Shown here: one piece after another, positions 35,911 to 48,150 of the stretch
Layout: every line of letters begins with the position of its first letter
Position numbering within the stretch: the stretch's first letter is position 1
NCBI RefSeq assembly: GCF_003254395.2
Contig: NC_037646.1
Span: forward strand, 1,426,001-1,490,000
Origin: Apis mellifera
Taxonomy: Eukaryota > Arthropoda > Insecta > Hymenoptera > Apidae
DNA length: 64,000 bases
Direction: 5' to 3'
Made by a program: the position numbers and the translations under genes
Notes under the pieces: generated by a model
What the model saw: the letters and a program-made list of their open reading frames with translations, nothing else
Database searches by the model: none
What the model was told of the DNA's origin: nothing

Positions 35911-36964
35911 ATATTTTGCAATTTCTCCGATTTTTGAAACATATGACGTGATAATAGAATGTAGAGATATATATTTTTTTATAATTTTATTAAAAATTAG
36001 TTTTTAGAAAATGAAACAGTTCTCTCTAATATGTATTTTATATGGATGTAATAAAATACACCTGCTGTTTAGTTTTTTAATAAAATATTATTTTTATGAA
36101 TTTAGCCTTATAAATTTGTAGTTACGATTTATAGTAAATAAATAAGTATTTATAGTAAAAATCAAATAGATAATATGTAAATTTAATAAATAAATGACTT
36201 TTATTAAATTATAAAGAAGTTTTTGTACATTGTAATAATTTTCAATTATACATAGCAAAGTTAATAAAAGTAAGTAAATTTAATTTATATTAATGCATTA
36301 TATTTATATTTTATCCATATTCTTCTGATGCAATATTAACGAATATGAATTATTTTATTCATTAAGATCTTTTAAATATAAAAAACTATAATAAATAAAA
36401 ATTAAAACAATATTAATTTAAAAAAATTAAATATTTTAAAGAGAGAATTAATAAAAACTTGTTTAAAAAATAAGGAAAATAAATTATAAATTAAAAGTAA
36501 ATATAAATATTATAATCTTCTTATTAACTGAGCTTTTAAATTTAAAATATGAATACAAATTGTTTATTAAAATGTATATATTATATATGAATGAAAAATT
36601 AGATAATTTTTCTTGAAAGATAATTTTTAAATTATCGCTTCCTAATATTCAATAAATCCTATCCATATAATTTTATTTTTTTAGTTTCATAAAAATTAAA
36701 AAAATAAACAAATCAATATCTCAAAAAATTGAAAATTTTGTTACAAGACAAGAATAGATTCATTTTAGAGAATTAGTAAGTCATTTATCTATGCAATATA
36801 TTGAAAAAATTTGTTACATCGTATATCTCAAATGTCAATTAAAAATAAACAATTTACTATAAATTTTAGACTATTTGTAGATTTTTAACAAAAAATAACT
36901 ATTTCTTTTTTGCAAATTAGATAGCTCTAAATTTTAAAAATTCTTCAAAAATTGAAAGAAAAAA

Positions 36965-37000
36965 AATTTAATTTATTAACTCAATTTAATTTATCAACTC
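36965..37000. repeat. 18-bp tandem duplication
   Basis: AATTTAATTTATTAACTC followed by a copy with one substitution. Confidence 0.85.
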
Positions 37001-37027
37001 AATAATAATTACGTGAAAAAATATATT

Positions 37028-37055
37028 TTATTAATTAGTATTTATTAATTAGTAT
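37028..37055. repeat. 14-bp exact tandem duplication
   Basis: TTATTAATTAGTAT twice in a row. Confidence 0.85.
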
Positions 37056-37239
37056 TTTTTTTTTTAATATTAAGTCAAAATAATATTTTCATAAGTTTTT
37101 TTTTCATTTTGATAAAATCGTTACAAAGTGGATTTATCCTTCTCTTATTTCAAAATTCTCAATTTTCCTATATATGACAAAAGTTGACAAAAGATAAAAA
37201 AAGAAGAAAAGAAAAGAAAATTTTACAATTTCGATTGTA

Positions 37240-37400
37240 TTCTATGTTGGAAAGTTTTGGTTTTTCGAGTCACCCTCAAAGTGAAGATAATTCGTCGAAA
37301 ATTACACGCCGATTTTCGAGGCCGGTAACCGATTCGTTTCGCGTTTTACGACTTCGTCAACCCTCGCTAGGGTGAGAAAAATAACTGGGAAGAGAGAGGA
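37240..37400. other. Small GC-richer island
   Basis: CpG-bearing patch with CACGCCG, GGCCGGTAACCG and ACGACTTCG. A 63-codon + frame (37184-37375) ends here without recognisable features. Confidence 0.35.
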
Positions 37401-38850
37401 ATAATTAATTTTCTTTTTCAGTTATAAGTTTGCATTCGAGAAATTATTGTTATTTATATAAATAATATTATATATTATATATTATATTATATATTATATA
37501 TTATATATATTATTTGTTATTTATATAAATAATAAATTTCTTTGAGAAAAATCAAAATATGCAGGAAAGATATTCAACGAATATTTAATGATGAAATTAA
37601 AATTTTTTGTATAATTTCTTTAATTTTTATTTTACTACGATTTATAAAGATTTGCTTATTAATTATTTTTTTTTCTTTGTTACTATTTTTCTATTTTATG
37701 TTTTTATGTAATTATTATTTATTTTTGTATTTATATAGTTATTTTTATGTATTTTTTTTTTAATAAATCGTTAAAAAATGAACGAAATATTGAGCAAAAA
37801 ATAAAATAAAAACTTTGTTGTGTTTATCAGACATTGTTTTATTTATTTTTAATATATTTCAGAATAAAAATAAAAACTTTTAGCAATCGTAATTTTTTAT
37901 AGTGACAATTTAAAATTTTTTTAATATTTTGAAAGCATTTTTAATCTTTTTTGCATTAAGTTTTTCTAAAAGTTTTCTAAAAAATTAATTATTTTTAACT
38001 ACTTTTTTTACGTTTTATTCTTTTTTCTGGAAAAAATAAATCGTTAATGAAAAAATAAAATCTTTATTACATTTAGTGATTATTTTTAATAATAAATTAT
38101 TAATTTGTTTATTTATTTATTTTCTTATAAAATATAATATATTTTCTTATAAATATATTTTATAAATATTATTTAATTTAATTTAATATTAAATTATTTT
38201 ATAAATATAGAAATTTAATATTTTTTGTGCAGTGTTTAAAACAATATTTCCAAATCTTTTTTAATTCATGTCTCATTTTAATATCTCAAATATTTTTATT
38301 ATAATGCTTCTTATATTATAACATAATAATTAAGTTAACAAATTTTGAAAAAATAACTAAAATATTCTGCTGTTCATAATTGAAATTACTCTTATTTAGA
38401 AGCATTTTATAATTCGAGATGTATCAAAATATTTGAAATTTTTATGCTTTAATTTTGAAATAGAGATAAAAAATCTTGCAGAATTAAATCTTATTTTTTT
38501 CAAAAAAGATAGAACAAAAGAAATTATAATTCTTATAACTTTAACTATTTTTAATTATTGTCTAAAGTATTCAAAACGTCTTTTTATAAAATATACAATT
38601 TATTTTGAAAAATGTCTTAAAACAACAAAATTTATTTATTATTCTCTAATTAATAATTTTCACCATTTTCCATAACGAAAATCTATATAAACAACGCTAT
38701 TTCATGAATAAATATTTTCCCCATTTCGAAAACCATATTGTGCATTGCGATTTGTTTCAGATTTCAAATAGAGATTTAAATTTTATCCTAAAAAAAAAAA
38801 AATAACATTTAATCTAATCATTTTTTTTTTCTAATTTTTAAAGAATTAAT
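37400..38850. other. A/T-rich desert
   Basis: A/T-rich with a (TATAT)n-type run at about 37,465-37,515 and poly-T blocks. Short Phe/Ile/Leu-rich frames (e.g. 73 codons at 37542) are composition artefacts. Confidence 0.6.
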
Positions 38851-39560
38851 CATCAGGAACTGAAAGGTGGCACGATAACTAGGCCGTATATACTTTATCC
38901 CATACGTACACCGAGATTTCTCACAAACTGGTTGAGAGTCGGAGACACACGATCAGCTGGAACAAAGGGTGGTTGCTTCACGATGTAATAGCGAGTCGAG
39001 TAAAGAGTCAATCGAAGGCAACGAGGAGAGAACAAGCGAGGACATCGCGACAGATCAAAAGGAGGAACAGAGAGATGGTGAAAGATGGCGAGACGAGGAG
39101 AGAAATAATACTCGAACGAGTTAACTCGTTGGTGGGACCGAAAGCGATCACAAATAGTCGATTGACAAAAGAACCGAGAACGAAAGAAAGAAAGGGGAGG
39201 GGGCATCGAGTGGGAAGGGGGATACAAGGAGATAGGAAAGGAAAGATTAGCCGGTGGATAGGGAAGAGAGAGATAGAGAAAAAACGGGATGGAAAGAGAG
39301 GCAGAGGAAGAACGAGAAACGGAAAGAGAGAGACTTGTTCCCGAGATATGTGGGAGCCTCTCGATTCGATTGTACACACGGACAGTTTCGAACGACTTTA
39401 ATTGATTTTACCATTGAAAGAAGAGGTCGTGAAACGAGATATTAGAGGTTTCGATGAATTCAAGTGGACGAAAATTTCGAGTAACTGGGCGCTGGATGTT
39501 TTGCAGGTTGTGTTAGGTCGTGTCATATCAAGTGTCACGATAAGTATTTTTGAAAATTAT
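38850..39560. other. Large purine-rich GC island
   Basis: The + strand is strongly purine-rich from about 39,030 to 39,345 (GAGGAGAG, GAAAGAAAGAAAG, GAGAGAGATAGAG). Frames of 123-160 codons are open on both strands; the plus products are Arg/Lys/Glu-rich and the minus products Ser/Leu/Phe/Pro-rich, as purine bias alone predicts. No domain recognised. Confidence 0.55.
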
Positions 39561-40436
39561 TTTCGAATCAAAATAGGCATTGTCCATGATATTTTTTCAA
39601 ATGGGATTTCAAATGAAAAAGTCTTTATTGTTTCCAAAATAAATTTTAGAAGATAAACTTTTTTAAAGAAAAATCTGAATTAAAAATATCTCTTAATATT
39701 TTTCAACATAAGAATGATTCAAAATTTTTGAAAATTTGTTAAAAAGATATCTAGGAAATACAAAAGACAAGGAAGAATTTTATATCTTAATTCTAAAAGT
39801 AATTTATAAGAAAAGAGTATTTGGAGAATAATGAATATATTGAAAAAAAGTTCGTTTAGAAAAAAATAAAATTCCAAATTATTAAAAAATATATTTTTTT
39901 AATAAAATAAGCTTTCTAAAAATACCAAACAATCTTTAATCAAAGAATAGCAATTGAATAGATCAATTGCACAACAAATATCGAATGAACAAAAATTCAA
40001 TATTTCACATATGGCACGATTTGACACATTCTATGAAAAAATAGTATACATAACCTATAATTTTCAGTATTTTTTGAAATTAATGCAATATATTTAAATT
40101 TTATACAAAAATTTGTATCGACAAAAATTAATTCGCTACATCTCTTGGGATATTTCATCTGTAGATTTTAAAGATGTGAAATATAAATATTTTCTATCAG
40201 AAATTTTGCTGACCATAAAAATTAGTTATATTAATATTAAGTTTAAAAGATAATAAATAATTGATTTTCATAAATATAATATTTATAAGAATATTTCAAA
40301 GACAGTAATTTTTTTCCAACATTTTTGTTAACTATATAGTAATATCTTTTCTCTCTAAAATCAGAATTTGACTTATCTTCATAAGATTTCTTTATTGAGA
40401 TATAACTCTTTGAAGTTACTTCATTTCCAATCTACA

Positions 40437-40474
40437 GACAATAAGAAGAAAGTTTGACAATAAGAAGAAAGATT
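40437..40474. repeat. 19-bp tandem duplication
   Basis: GACAATAAGAAGAAAGTTT and a copy differing near its end. Confidence 0.85.
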
Positions 40475-40790
40475 CAAACTCTTCGATTTCCTTCGAGACA
40501 ATCGAAGACTAATAGAGTGAAGTTATGTATTTATGGTTCCTCGAAAAGACAAAATATTATACATTTATATTTATATTAAAAATAGAATATAGTTTCAAAG
40601 CAACATCTCGACAAAACGTCGATTTTATGATAATGAAATCCTATAAATCAAATTTAACAGAAAAAAAATATAGTAGTACTATACAATACAAAAATGAAAA
40701 AAAAATTGGAAAAAATTTTTTACTTATTTTGAAATATTTTTATGAATATAGCAAAAATCAATATTGTTATACATTTATTTCATTTCATAA

Positions 40791-40820
40791 ATCTAATATA
40801 TAACAATCTAATATATAACA
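40791..40820. repeat. 15-bp exact tandem duplication
   Basis: ATCTAATATATAACA twice in a row. Confidence 0.85.
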
Positions 40821-41689
40821 ATTTTTCAATATATAAAATTCAATATATATAAATATATAAGGAATTTTTCCATTCTCAAATAATATATTGATGTATTTTG
40901 TTATATCTATGCTTGCATTATTTCATTGCACTTATTTTTCAAATCAAATTTGGTTAAAAAATATAAACTGTGGTTAAATGTAACTATTCTACACTATTTC
41001 TTCTTTATTAATTATTAAGGATAGAATATTTTACATAGATACGTTACATAGATTATATAGATACATTATATTAATTCAAAATTAAGAGATGTCTCATTAT
41101 TATGGCATACATGTGTCTCTTAGTTATCTAATACACTGATTATCGTTGTAATAATTTGATAGTTTTCTATCATTTATCCAATTGTATCTGAATAGGAATA
41201 GAGCCGAGAAAAATAGATTTTTGAAATAAATACATATAATGAAAATGAATAAATATTTTAATTTCTTTAACTGATACAGAATATTGCATAAACTTTTTTT
41301 AAAAATACGTAAAAAAAAATAGAATTTCAAATATATATATATATACAAACAAATAAATAACTGCATCTTTATGTTTATGTCATGAAATCATATATAATAT
41401 TCAACTATACATATATTGTATAATATATGTATAATATAACATCAAATACAAATAATTAATATATACATCTTTGAAGGATCGATTCTAAAGATCAAAAAGT
41501 TATTATACAAAAATGTTGATTGAGACTTAATTGTTAAATTATAATTAATTTAAGATAAATTCTAATAAATTGGAATGAACTTTTTCTTTAATTTATTATT
41601 GTTCTTTTTCTTTAAATTATTATTTGAAATTTATTACGAAATTTTCGATTCACGTTATATACATTCAAATTATTGTTTAATCACATTGC

Positions 41690-42180
41690 AAATTTCCGAA
41701 TGATATTGATTGATTACGAGAAACGCGAATGGATTGATGGAAGAAACGAGAAGATAGAAGAGATATTCGTAAGATAGATTAGATGTAGAACGAAAGAGAA
41801 AAGGAGGGAAGACCTTTGTCCGATTTCGAAATCAATAGGAAAGAACGTAGAATTCCCGCGTAATTGTGTTGCAACACTGTTCCCAGGGGGTGGAGAGGAG
41901 GAGGTAAAAGTGAAACGGGGGTCTGTAGCAGAGGGGGCTGGACGTTGTTTGTCGGAAACCGGGGCATCCTGCTAATGCCTTGGTTAGTACTCCAGCTTCC
42001 TTTGTGCCACCCTCTACGCGCGCTACGGATCCACCCCTACTCGCGTGGATACGCACCCCCCTGCACAATGCAATTTAAGCCGGCATGCCACGCACCGCGT
42101 TTAACCGGCCACCACGTGCCCCACCGATCGATGCTTATGAAAATTCGCTTGAAATACGTACCCCCGGTTCCCCTTTTCTC
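41690..42180. other. GC island bordered by a tandem array
   Basis: Rich in G/C with CCACCACGTGCCCC (E-box CACGTG), TTTAACCGGCC and TACGCACCCCC. A 135-codon + frame (41864-42271) runs into the array to the right, and minus frames overlap it; no domain recognised. It could be a promoter or a conserved non-coding block. Confidence 0.5.
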
Positions 42181-42730
42181 TCCCCATTTACCGATCTGTG
42201 TCTATAAACTATATGCGAATCTTCATACAAAATGTTTTTGCATTTTAAAAAATTTTAACATTATCTTTTAATATTGTTTGAGAAAAATACATATTGATTA
42301 TCTCTCAGTCGATGTGTTACCATATCTATAAATATTATATACTATCTTTATGCAAAATGAATGTTTTTGAAAAATTTATTTAATATTGTTATTGAAAAAA
42401 TTATTTAATATTGCTCAAGAAGAATTTGTTCAAAATATATATCATTGTTTTTTTCTCTCACCGATTTGTATGTATAAATGATATATATTAAATGAATTTT
42501 CGTGTAAAATAGATATTTTTGTGTCCTAAAAAATTTTTAAATTTTTAAATTATTTTTTAATATTGTTTGAAAAGTATATGTTATCCTTTTCTCTCAGCCA
42601 TTTACCGATCTGTGTTTATAAATGTTACACTACACTTGATTTTCCATGATTATTCGAGAATCATCTTTCGGTTCAATGAATAGATGGTTTTTGTATATGA
42701 ATATTTTAAAGAATTTTAAAATTTAAAAAT
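42170..42730. repeat. Four-copy diverged tandem array of about 125-146 bp units
   Basis: Units share CTTTTCTCTC, CATTTACCGATCTGTG, TCTATAAA, a TTTTTG block, TTAATATTGTTTGA and ATCATT-type ends. TATAAA anchors (with flanking bases) lie at 42201, 42325, 42471 and 42615, giving spacings of 124, 146 and 144. The first and fourth copies keep the CCGATCTGTG core best. The array starts where the GC island ends. Confidence 0.75.
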
Positions 42731-45040
42731 TTAAACTTTTTAATATATTATATTTTTATATTTTTATATAAATTATATGAAAAACAATTTATTTTTGAAA
42801 TGATATAAATATTTTATATTCAAAAATAAATAAATGTATTTATATAAATAATTAAATAATTATTTATCACTTTATATAAAAGAAATTATTCATTATTTGC
42901 TATTGTTATTTTTAATTATTATTTCATTTTCAATGAAAATAATTAATTTCTTACAATACAGTTTGAATACAGTACTTTAATATAGTTTGTAAATTTAATA
43001 AATGAAATTAAGAAGAGGATCTCAATACAAGAGGATTTTCTATATAAGAGAAAAATTTCATATGAAACTATATAAAGACATATTTTTCTTTTATGTATTT
43101 TTTGAATTGTGAGAAATATATATCTATATAAAGAATTTTATTATATATATTATTCTTTATTTGAAATAATTAAAATTGTGATTGATGAACAAATTATTTG
43201 AAAATAATTAATTAATAATTAATAATTTTTCAAATAAAATTTTAGAATTTAATTATAAACATTTTTATTTTAAATAAATTTGCTATTTATTTTATTTGAA
43301 ATAATTATTTTTATTTCAGATAATAACCATTTTATTTATCACACGAATTAGTCCTTTGATACTATTTAAACTATATACAAAATATTTTCTTGAAAAAAGA
43401 AAATTGGAAAATACATTTACATAGCTTTATTTAAATAGAATTTAAATGCTTTATACATTACATGAATTTTAATTATTTATTATTACAAGTTTTTTGAAAA
43501 TCAATTGAACTAGATATACAATTTTAAGAAAAATGTATACATTTTTAATTTTAAAAAATCGTTTTTTTTTTATTTATTTATTGATTTATTTTAATATACT
43601 TAGCATATTGAATTCTATTATAAAATTTTTATTAGAATATTCCAACGATTAATATAGATAATATTATTATTAATATTAGTAGATTACTATATGAATATTT
43701 GTATATTTGTACATTAAACAAGTAATAATATCTAATTTAACTTTAAACCTATTTTTCTTCAAACAATATTTTTTAAAATTAACGTTAATTATTTTTATAA
43801 ACAATGTTTTAAATTATTTTAATAAACATTAATTATTTTTCACAAAGAAATTTAGAAATAATTTTAATTCGTTGAAATATTTTTTCTTTTTTATTTTTCA
43901 AATTTTTATCCAGCAAGAAAAAGATAAATTTTATTAATTTTTCTATAAGTATAAAATATAAGTAATAATTTTGACAATTTTCTTTTTCAAAAATTAAAAA
44001 TTGATTTAACAATCAATGCAATATAATTTAATAAAATTTCATTTTTTTTTAAATCTTCTTCTGTCTTATTCTTATTTAATTTTTTTTTAAACTAGTGACA
44101 GTATAAGTATGTTCGCACTTTACTTATATACAGAAATAGATTTATCGATCATATTTAAGTTTCGCAATTTTTTTTTTTATACAGTATTAGCTTTATAATA
44201 AAAAAAAAATTAAATTTATTGAATGCTTCTTTTCAAATAAATAATTCTTTTCCTCAAAAAATTTTTTTCTTTAATCCAAGGAACTGAAAAATACGTTTAT
44301 GTTTTTCTTAACAATTATCATAATTAATATTTTACATTATATTTATTATTTCCTTTTTTCACAAAATAAAACTAATTTTTTATTTCATTTTCATAATATA
44401 TGAAAAAATATATTTTTAGTTTTAAAAATTAGTGTTTTAATAAGATTATATTATTATTTATTTTCATCTAAATAAGTATCTTCATATAAAACATCAATAA
44501 TTATTTTTTAAGTGAATATATTAAATATTTTGATATTCTATTTAATATTCTGAATCGAATTGTTATGTATTATGATTTGTTACAAGATATTTATTTTACA
44601 AGAAAAAATATACTATTTATATATTTATATTATTTGCTAAATTATAATACTAATTGCAAATGAATTAAATAATTTAATAAATACTAAGATTTAAGTTTGG
44701 TAATCTTTATAAATAATCATATGGAGAGTTCAGAAGCCAATTAATAATTTCTTTATTATTAAAATCTTCAATAAAAAACAAATCATTAACAATTAATTCA
44801 TTTATTTCCATACATAATATTAATATTATGTATGATATAACACTTTATTAACCTTTATTAATATTTTCTTTTTTCACATTTAACGTTTTAAAAATTTTAA
44901 GTATTTTCTTTCTAATATTAAAAACAAGACTAATCATCTTCTTAATCTATAATCACATCACCTTATACATTACAATGAAAAAAAAAAAAGAAATCGAATC
45001 AATTTATCAAAGCAGTTCCTAAAAAAGTTCTCCATTTCAC
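42730..45040. other. A/T-rich desert
   Basis: A/T-rich throughout, with poly-T/poly-A runs near 43,563, 44,043, 44,170 and 44,980. No feature supported. Confidence 0.6.
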
Positions 45041-45213
45041 GAATCCAAAGATACCGAATGCTTCCTTTTAAAAACCTCTCTTCCTCCGTTAGTAGTGTTA
45101 ATTGTCGTCAGAAGATGCGTTCACACTACATCAGGTTGTTTTGCATTCCGTGGCGAGCCACTCTAAATGATGAGATTTTCATCGATGCCACGAGTTGGAT
45201 GGCGGTAGAAACA

Positions 45214-45217
<4 letters not shown>

Positions 45218-45244
<27 letters not shown>
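45218..45244. repeat. (AC)n microsatellite, about 13 units
   Basis: Uninterrupted AC run just before a purine tract. Confidence 0.95.
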
Positions 45245-45254
45245 TAAATATAAA

Positions 45255-45352
45255 CGAGAAAGAAAGAGAGAGAGAGAAATAGAAACAGAGAGTGAGAGAA
45301 AGAGAAAGGTAGAGAGAGAGAGGCAGAAAGAGAGAAAAAGAGAGAGAGGGAC
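45255..45352. repeat. (GA)-rich purine tract
   Basis: Imperfect GAGAGA/GAAAGA sequence of about 100 bp on the + strand. With the AC run it forms a compound microsatellite that may adopt non-B structure. Confidence 0.85.
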
Positions 45353-45789
45353 ACGCGTGGCAGTGAGAAGGAGGAGTCGTATTAAAGTATTGCTCAGATG
45401 TTTTTTTGTCACGGCTTTTGCTTTGCTTTTACGGTCGCCTGGAACAATGACGAATCCCCGACATCATTGTACCGGCCCTTGTAGTTCGAGGAAAATGCAG
45501 AAAAGGGAAGAAAGCCCCCAGAAAGGAGAGAGAGAAATAGGAAAAGGTATACGTCGTGTGACAATCACTCGCCGCTGATTACACGGACCATTGTGCAAGG
45601 ACAACGGAGTACGCGACGATAAAAGGGTTTCTCCTCTCTCCCTCTGCCAAGGGAGTGAAATGATTCTGATGTCGGGATGAAAAGGTGAGGGAACGGTAAG
45701 GATAGAAAGAGAGGAGAAAGAAGCCCACTTCTTCTCTAAATGTATTTTAGCGGTCACCTATAGTTGTTTCTCTTATGTATGTAAAATTA

Positions 45790-47890
45790 ATCCAACGTGT
45801 CATCTTTTTTACTTTACAGTTTTCATTTCGTCTTTTCATAATATGAATCACTTAATCAGACAATTTTATCGTAATAAATTCTTCTTTGGATTTCTATGAT
45901 ATTTAATTGATCGATGGATTGTAATTTTTTTTTAAATTTAAAAATAATAATAATGTAAATGTTAATGTAATTAACGATATTAATCTATTCTATGTCTTAA
46001 TATCGAAAAAAAGTTTTTTCATACATTAATATTAAATTAAGCGTAATCAATATATTTTTTAAAGGATTTAAAGACTGTTTTTATTGAATTTATTATTGTA
46101 TCTATTTCTTATTATTAAGTAAGGCTTATTATCTAACTTATCTAACTTATCTAACTTATTATTAGAGGCATTTGGATGATTAAAACAAATTATTATTTTG
46201 TAAATATTATTGTAAATATTATTAATTTATTAACTTATATTGTAAATATCATTTTGTATATATTCATTTTGAAATATCAATAAATTTATATATTATTATA
46301 ATATATAATTATAATAAATTTATAATTTATAAAAACTCAGGAAAAGTATCTTTTTTACAAATTATTTACAGATATAAATATATGATGTGAATATTGCCAA
46401 TGCTAATATTTCCCAATCCTTAATGACAATTTCATTTTATGAAATAGGAAAGTAACTTGCAACCCCTTTCTCTTTTTATATCTAGATACATAAAAATATA
46501 TACATATATTTTTAATGATGAAAGAGTAGACATGTATGATATTTTATTTTTTAAAGTAAATCAATTAAAATGAATTGAAAATTAACACATTCATTGATAG
46601 ACATTTATTTTTACAAAAAATGTCATTGTATTATATTATTATTTAGAATTTTAAAAACTTTTCATGATGAAATATTATATTAATAAACTATTTATTTTTC
46701 ATATTTTTAATGTTTCTGATGTGCCATATGCAAGTCAAAAAAATTTTAAATATTTTAATTGATGTAATGTAATAATAAGTAAATAATATAAAATTAAAGA
46801 TTATGTGACACGTTGGTATTTAATTAATTATATATTAAAATTTACATATTAAAAAAAGATATTAAAGTCACATATGATCATGATAAATTTTTGATAGATA
46901 TTTTTCCAGTATAATATGATAAACCATAAGTCATTTCTATTAAATTATTACAGTTTCATATTAAAACAAATAAATGATAAAAATATAAAAAATATGATAT
47001 ATAATTATATTTATCGTATGATAATATATCATAAAATTTTTTACGTAAATATTCGAAAATAAAAATATCATTTTAAATAATTGTGTCAATCCTAATTTAA
47101 AAGATATCATTTTGTAATAGTTATAAATCACAATTTATAAATTAGGAATTTATGATATTTAGATACTAAACAGATATATATATTTTTTATTTGAAATAAA
47201 AATAACGAATAATTATTTCAAGTCAAATAAAAAATAAATTTATTTAAAATAAAAATATTTTCAAAATTTCATTTGAAAAATAAACTATTTTCAAATTATT
47301 TAATTTTTAATTCTTCTTATTTAATTATTTCAAAATTCTTCATATATAAAAAAATACAAATTTCATTTTAAGAATAAATGAATCATATTTACATATAAGA
47401 AATATGGCTGGAGAAATGAAAATTTGACATATAAAAATTTATTATATCAAATTGAAAAATTACTTATTTATATTTTTTTTATGAAAATTAATATCTAAAT
47501 AATAAATATTAAAATAATTTATTCAAATATTATATATTATTTAAATAACATTATTATATTTATATAGATAAAATAATACAATGAATAAAAAATATCTTTT
47601 TGCTCAAATAAAAATTTATTTTAATAATATTAAAATAATCTGATCATTATCATATATGTAACACATAAATTTATTTCTATACACATTAATAGTAATGCAA
47701 TCATAACCAAATGTTGACAAATTAAAAATGACCATTACTATTATATTATTATTACTTATATTACTATTTGTAAAAATCTTTAGTCGATGATTACTGGAAT
47801 TACTTGCAAGAAAATCATGTCATATAACTGTAATAATCTATATGTGACAAACAAAAACATATAGATACAAATAATATACTAACGAGTTTA
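45790..47890. other. A/T-rich desert
   Basis: A/T-rich; a 9-bp repeat (TTATCTAAC) with three copies lies at about 46,128-46,160. Nothing else. Confidence 0.6.
46128..46160. repeat. Three-copy 9-bp repeat
   Basis: TTATCTAAC in tandem. Confidence 0.8.
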
Positions 47891-48150
47891 AGCAATCAGA
47901 ACATAGTCGTCACGCATTAAATTAAATTGCATTAAACGCAGATGTTGACTTCTCTTCTCCAAGATGAAACCGGAAACGGGTAGATGTTGCAAATCGAGCA
48001 GGTAGGACAAGTAGGGTGGGGCTTCCGTTTCGAGATCATTGATCGAGATTGATCCATCGTATTTTCTTTACAGGAAGCCTCTTAATCACCGGACGAGCCA
48101 ACTTTTCACTGCACAGCTATGTTATCTTAGATTTTAATACATAAGAGAAG
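47890..48150. other. Small GC-richer island
   Basis: Contains GAAACCGGAAACGGG, GGTAGGACAAGTAGGGTGGGG and a polypyrimidine stretch ending TTTCTTTACAG near 48,073 that would serve as a splice acceptor. No open downstream exon is convincing, so I do not call one. Confidence 0.35.

Larger units (their letters stand above)
35910..37240. other. A/T-rich desert
   Basis: A/T-rich, with two exact short tandem duplications listed below. No coding signal. Confidence 0.6.
39560..41690. other. A/T-rich desert
   Basis: A/T-rich with two short tandem duplications (40437-40474, 40791-40820). A 92-codon frame at 40525-40803 is Lys/Tyr/Ile-rich and featureless. Confidence 0.6.
45040..45790. other. GC island with compound CA/GA microsatellite
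   Basis: CpG-bearing sequence on both sides of a (CA)n-(GA)n tract. It contains GGACACGCGTGGC and GTACCGGCCC. Frames of up to 127 codons read through the microsatellites and are low-complexity. No recognised gene. Confidence 0.5.

Noticed and set aside
37542..37763. Hydrophobic 73-codon frame that could be a mitochondrial (numt) or membrane protein
   Set aside because: Phe/Leu/Ile/Tyr-rich composition is expected from A/T-rich DNA; no mitochondrial protein motif recognised.
38895..39401. Overlapping 123-160-codon frames on both strands
   Set aside because: Explained by purine/pyrimidine strand bias, which removes stops; products are Arg/Lys/Glu- or Ser/Leu/Pro-rich without domains.
48060..48075. 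TTTCTTTACAG as a splice acceptor
   Set aside because: No convincing downstream exon with an open frame and donor site.
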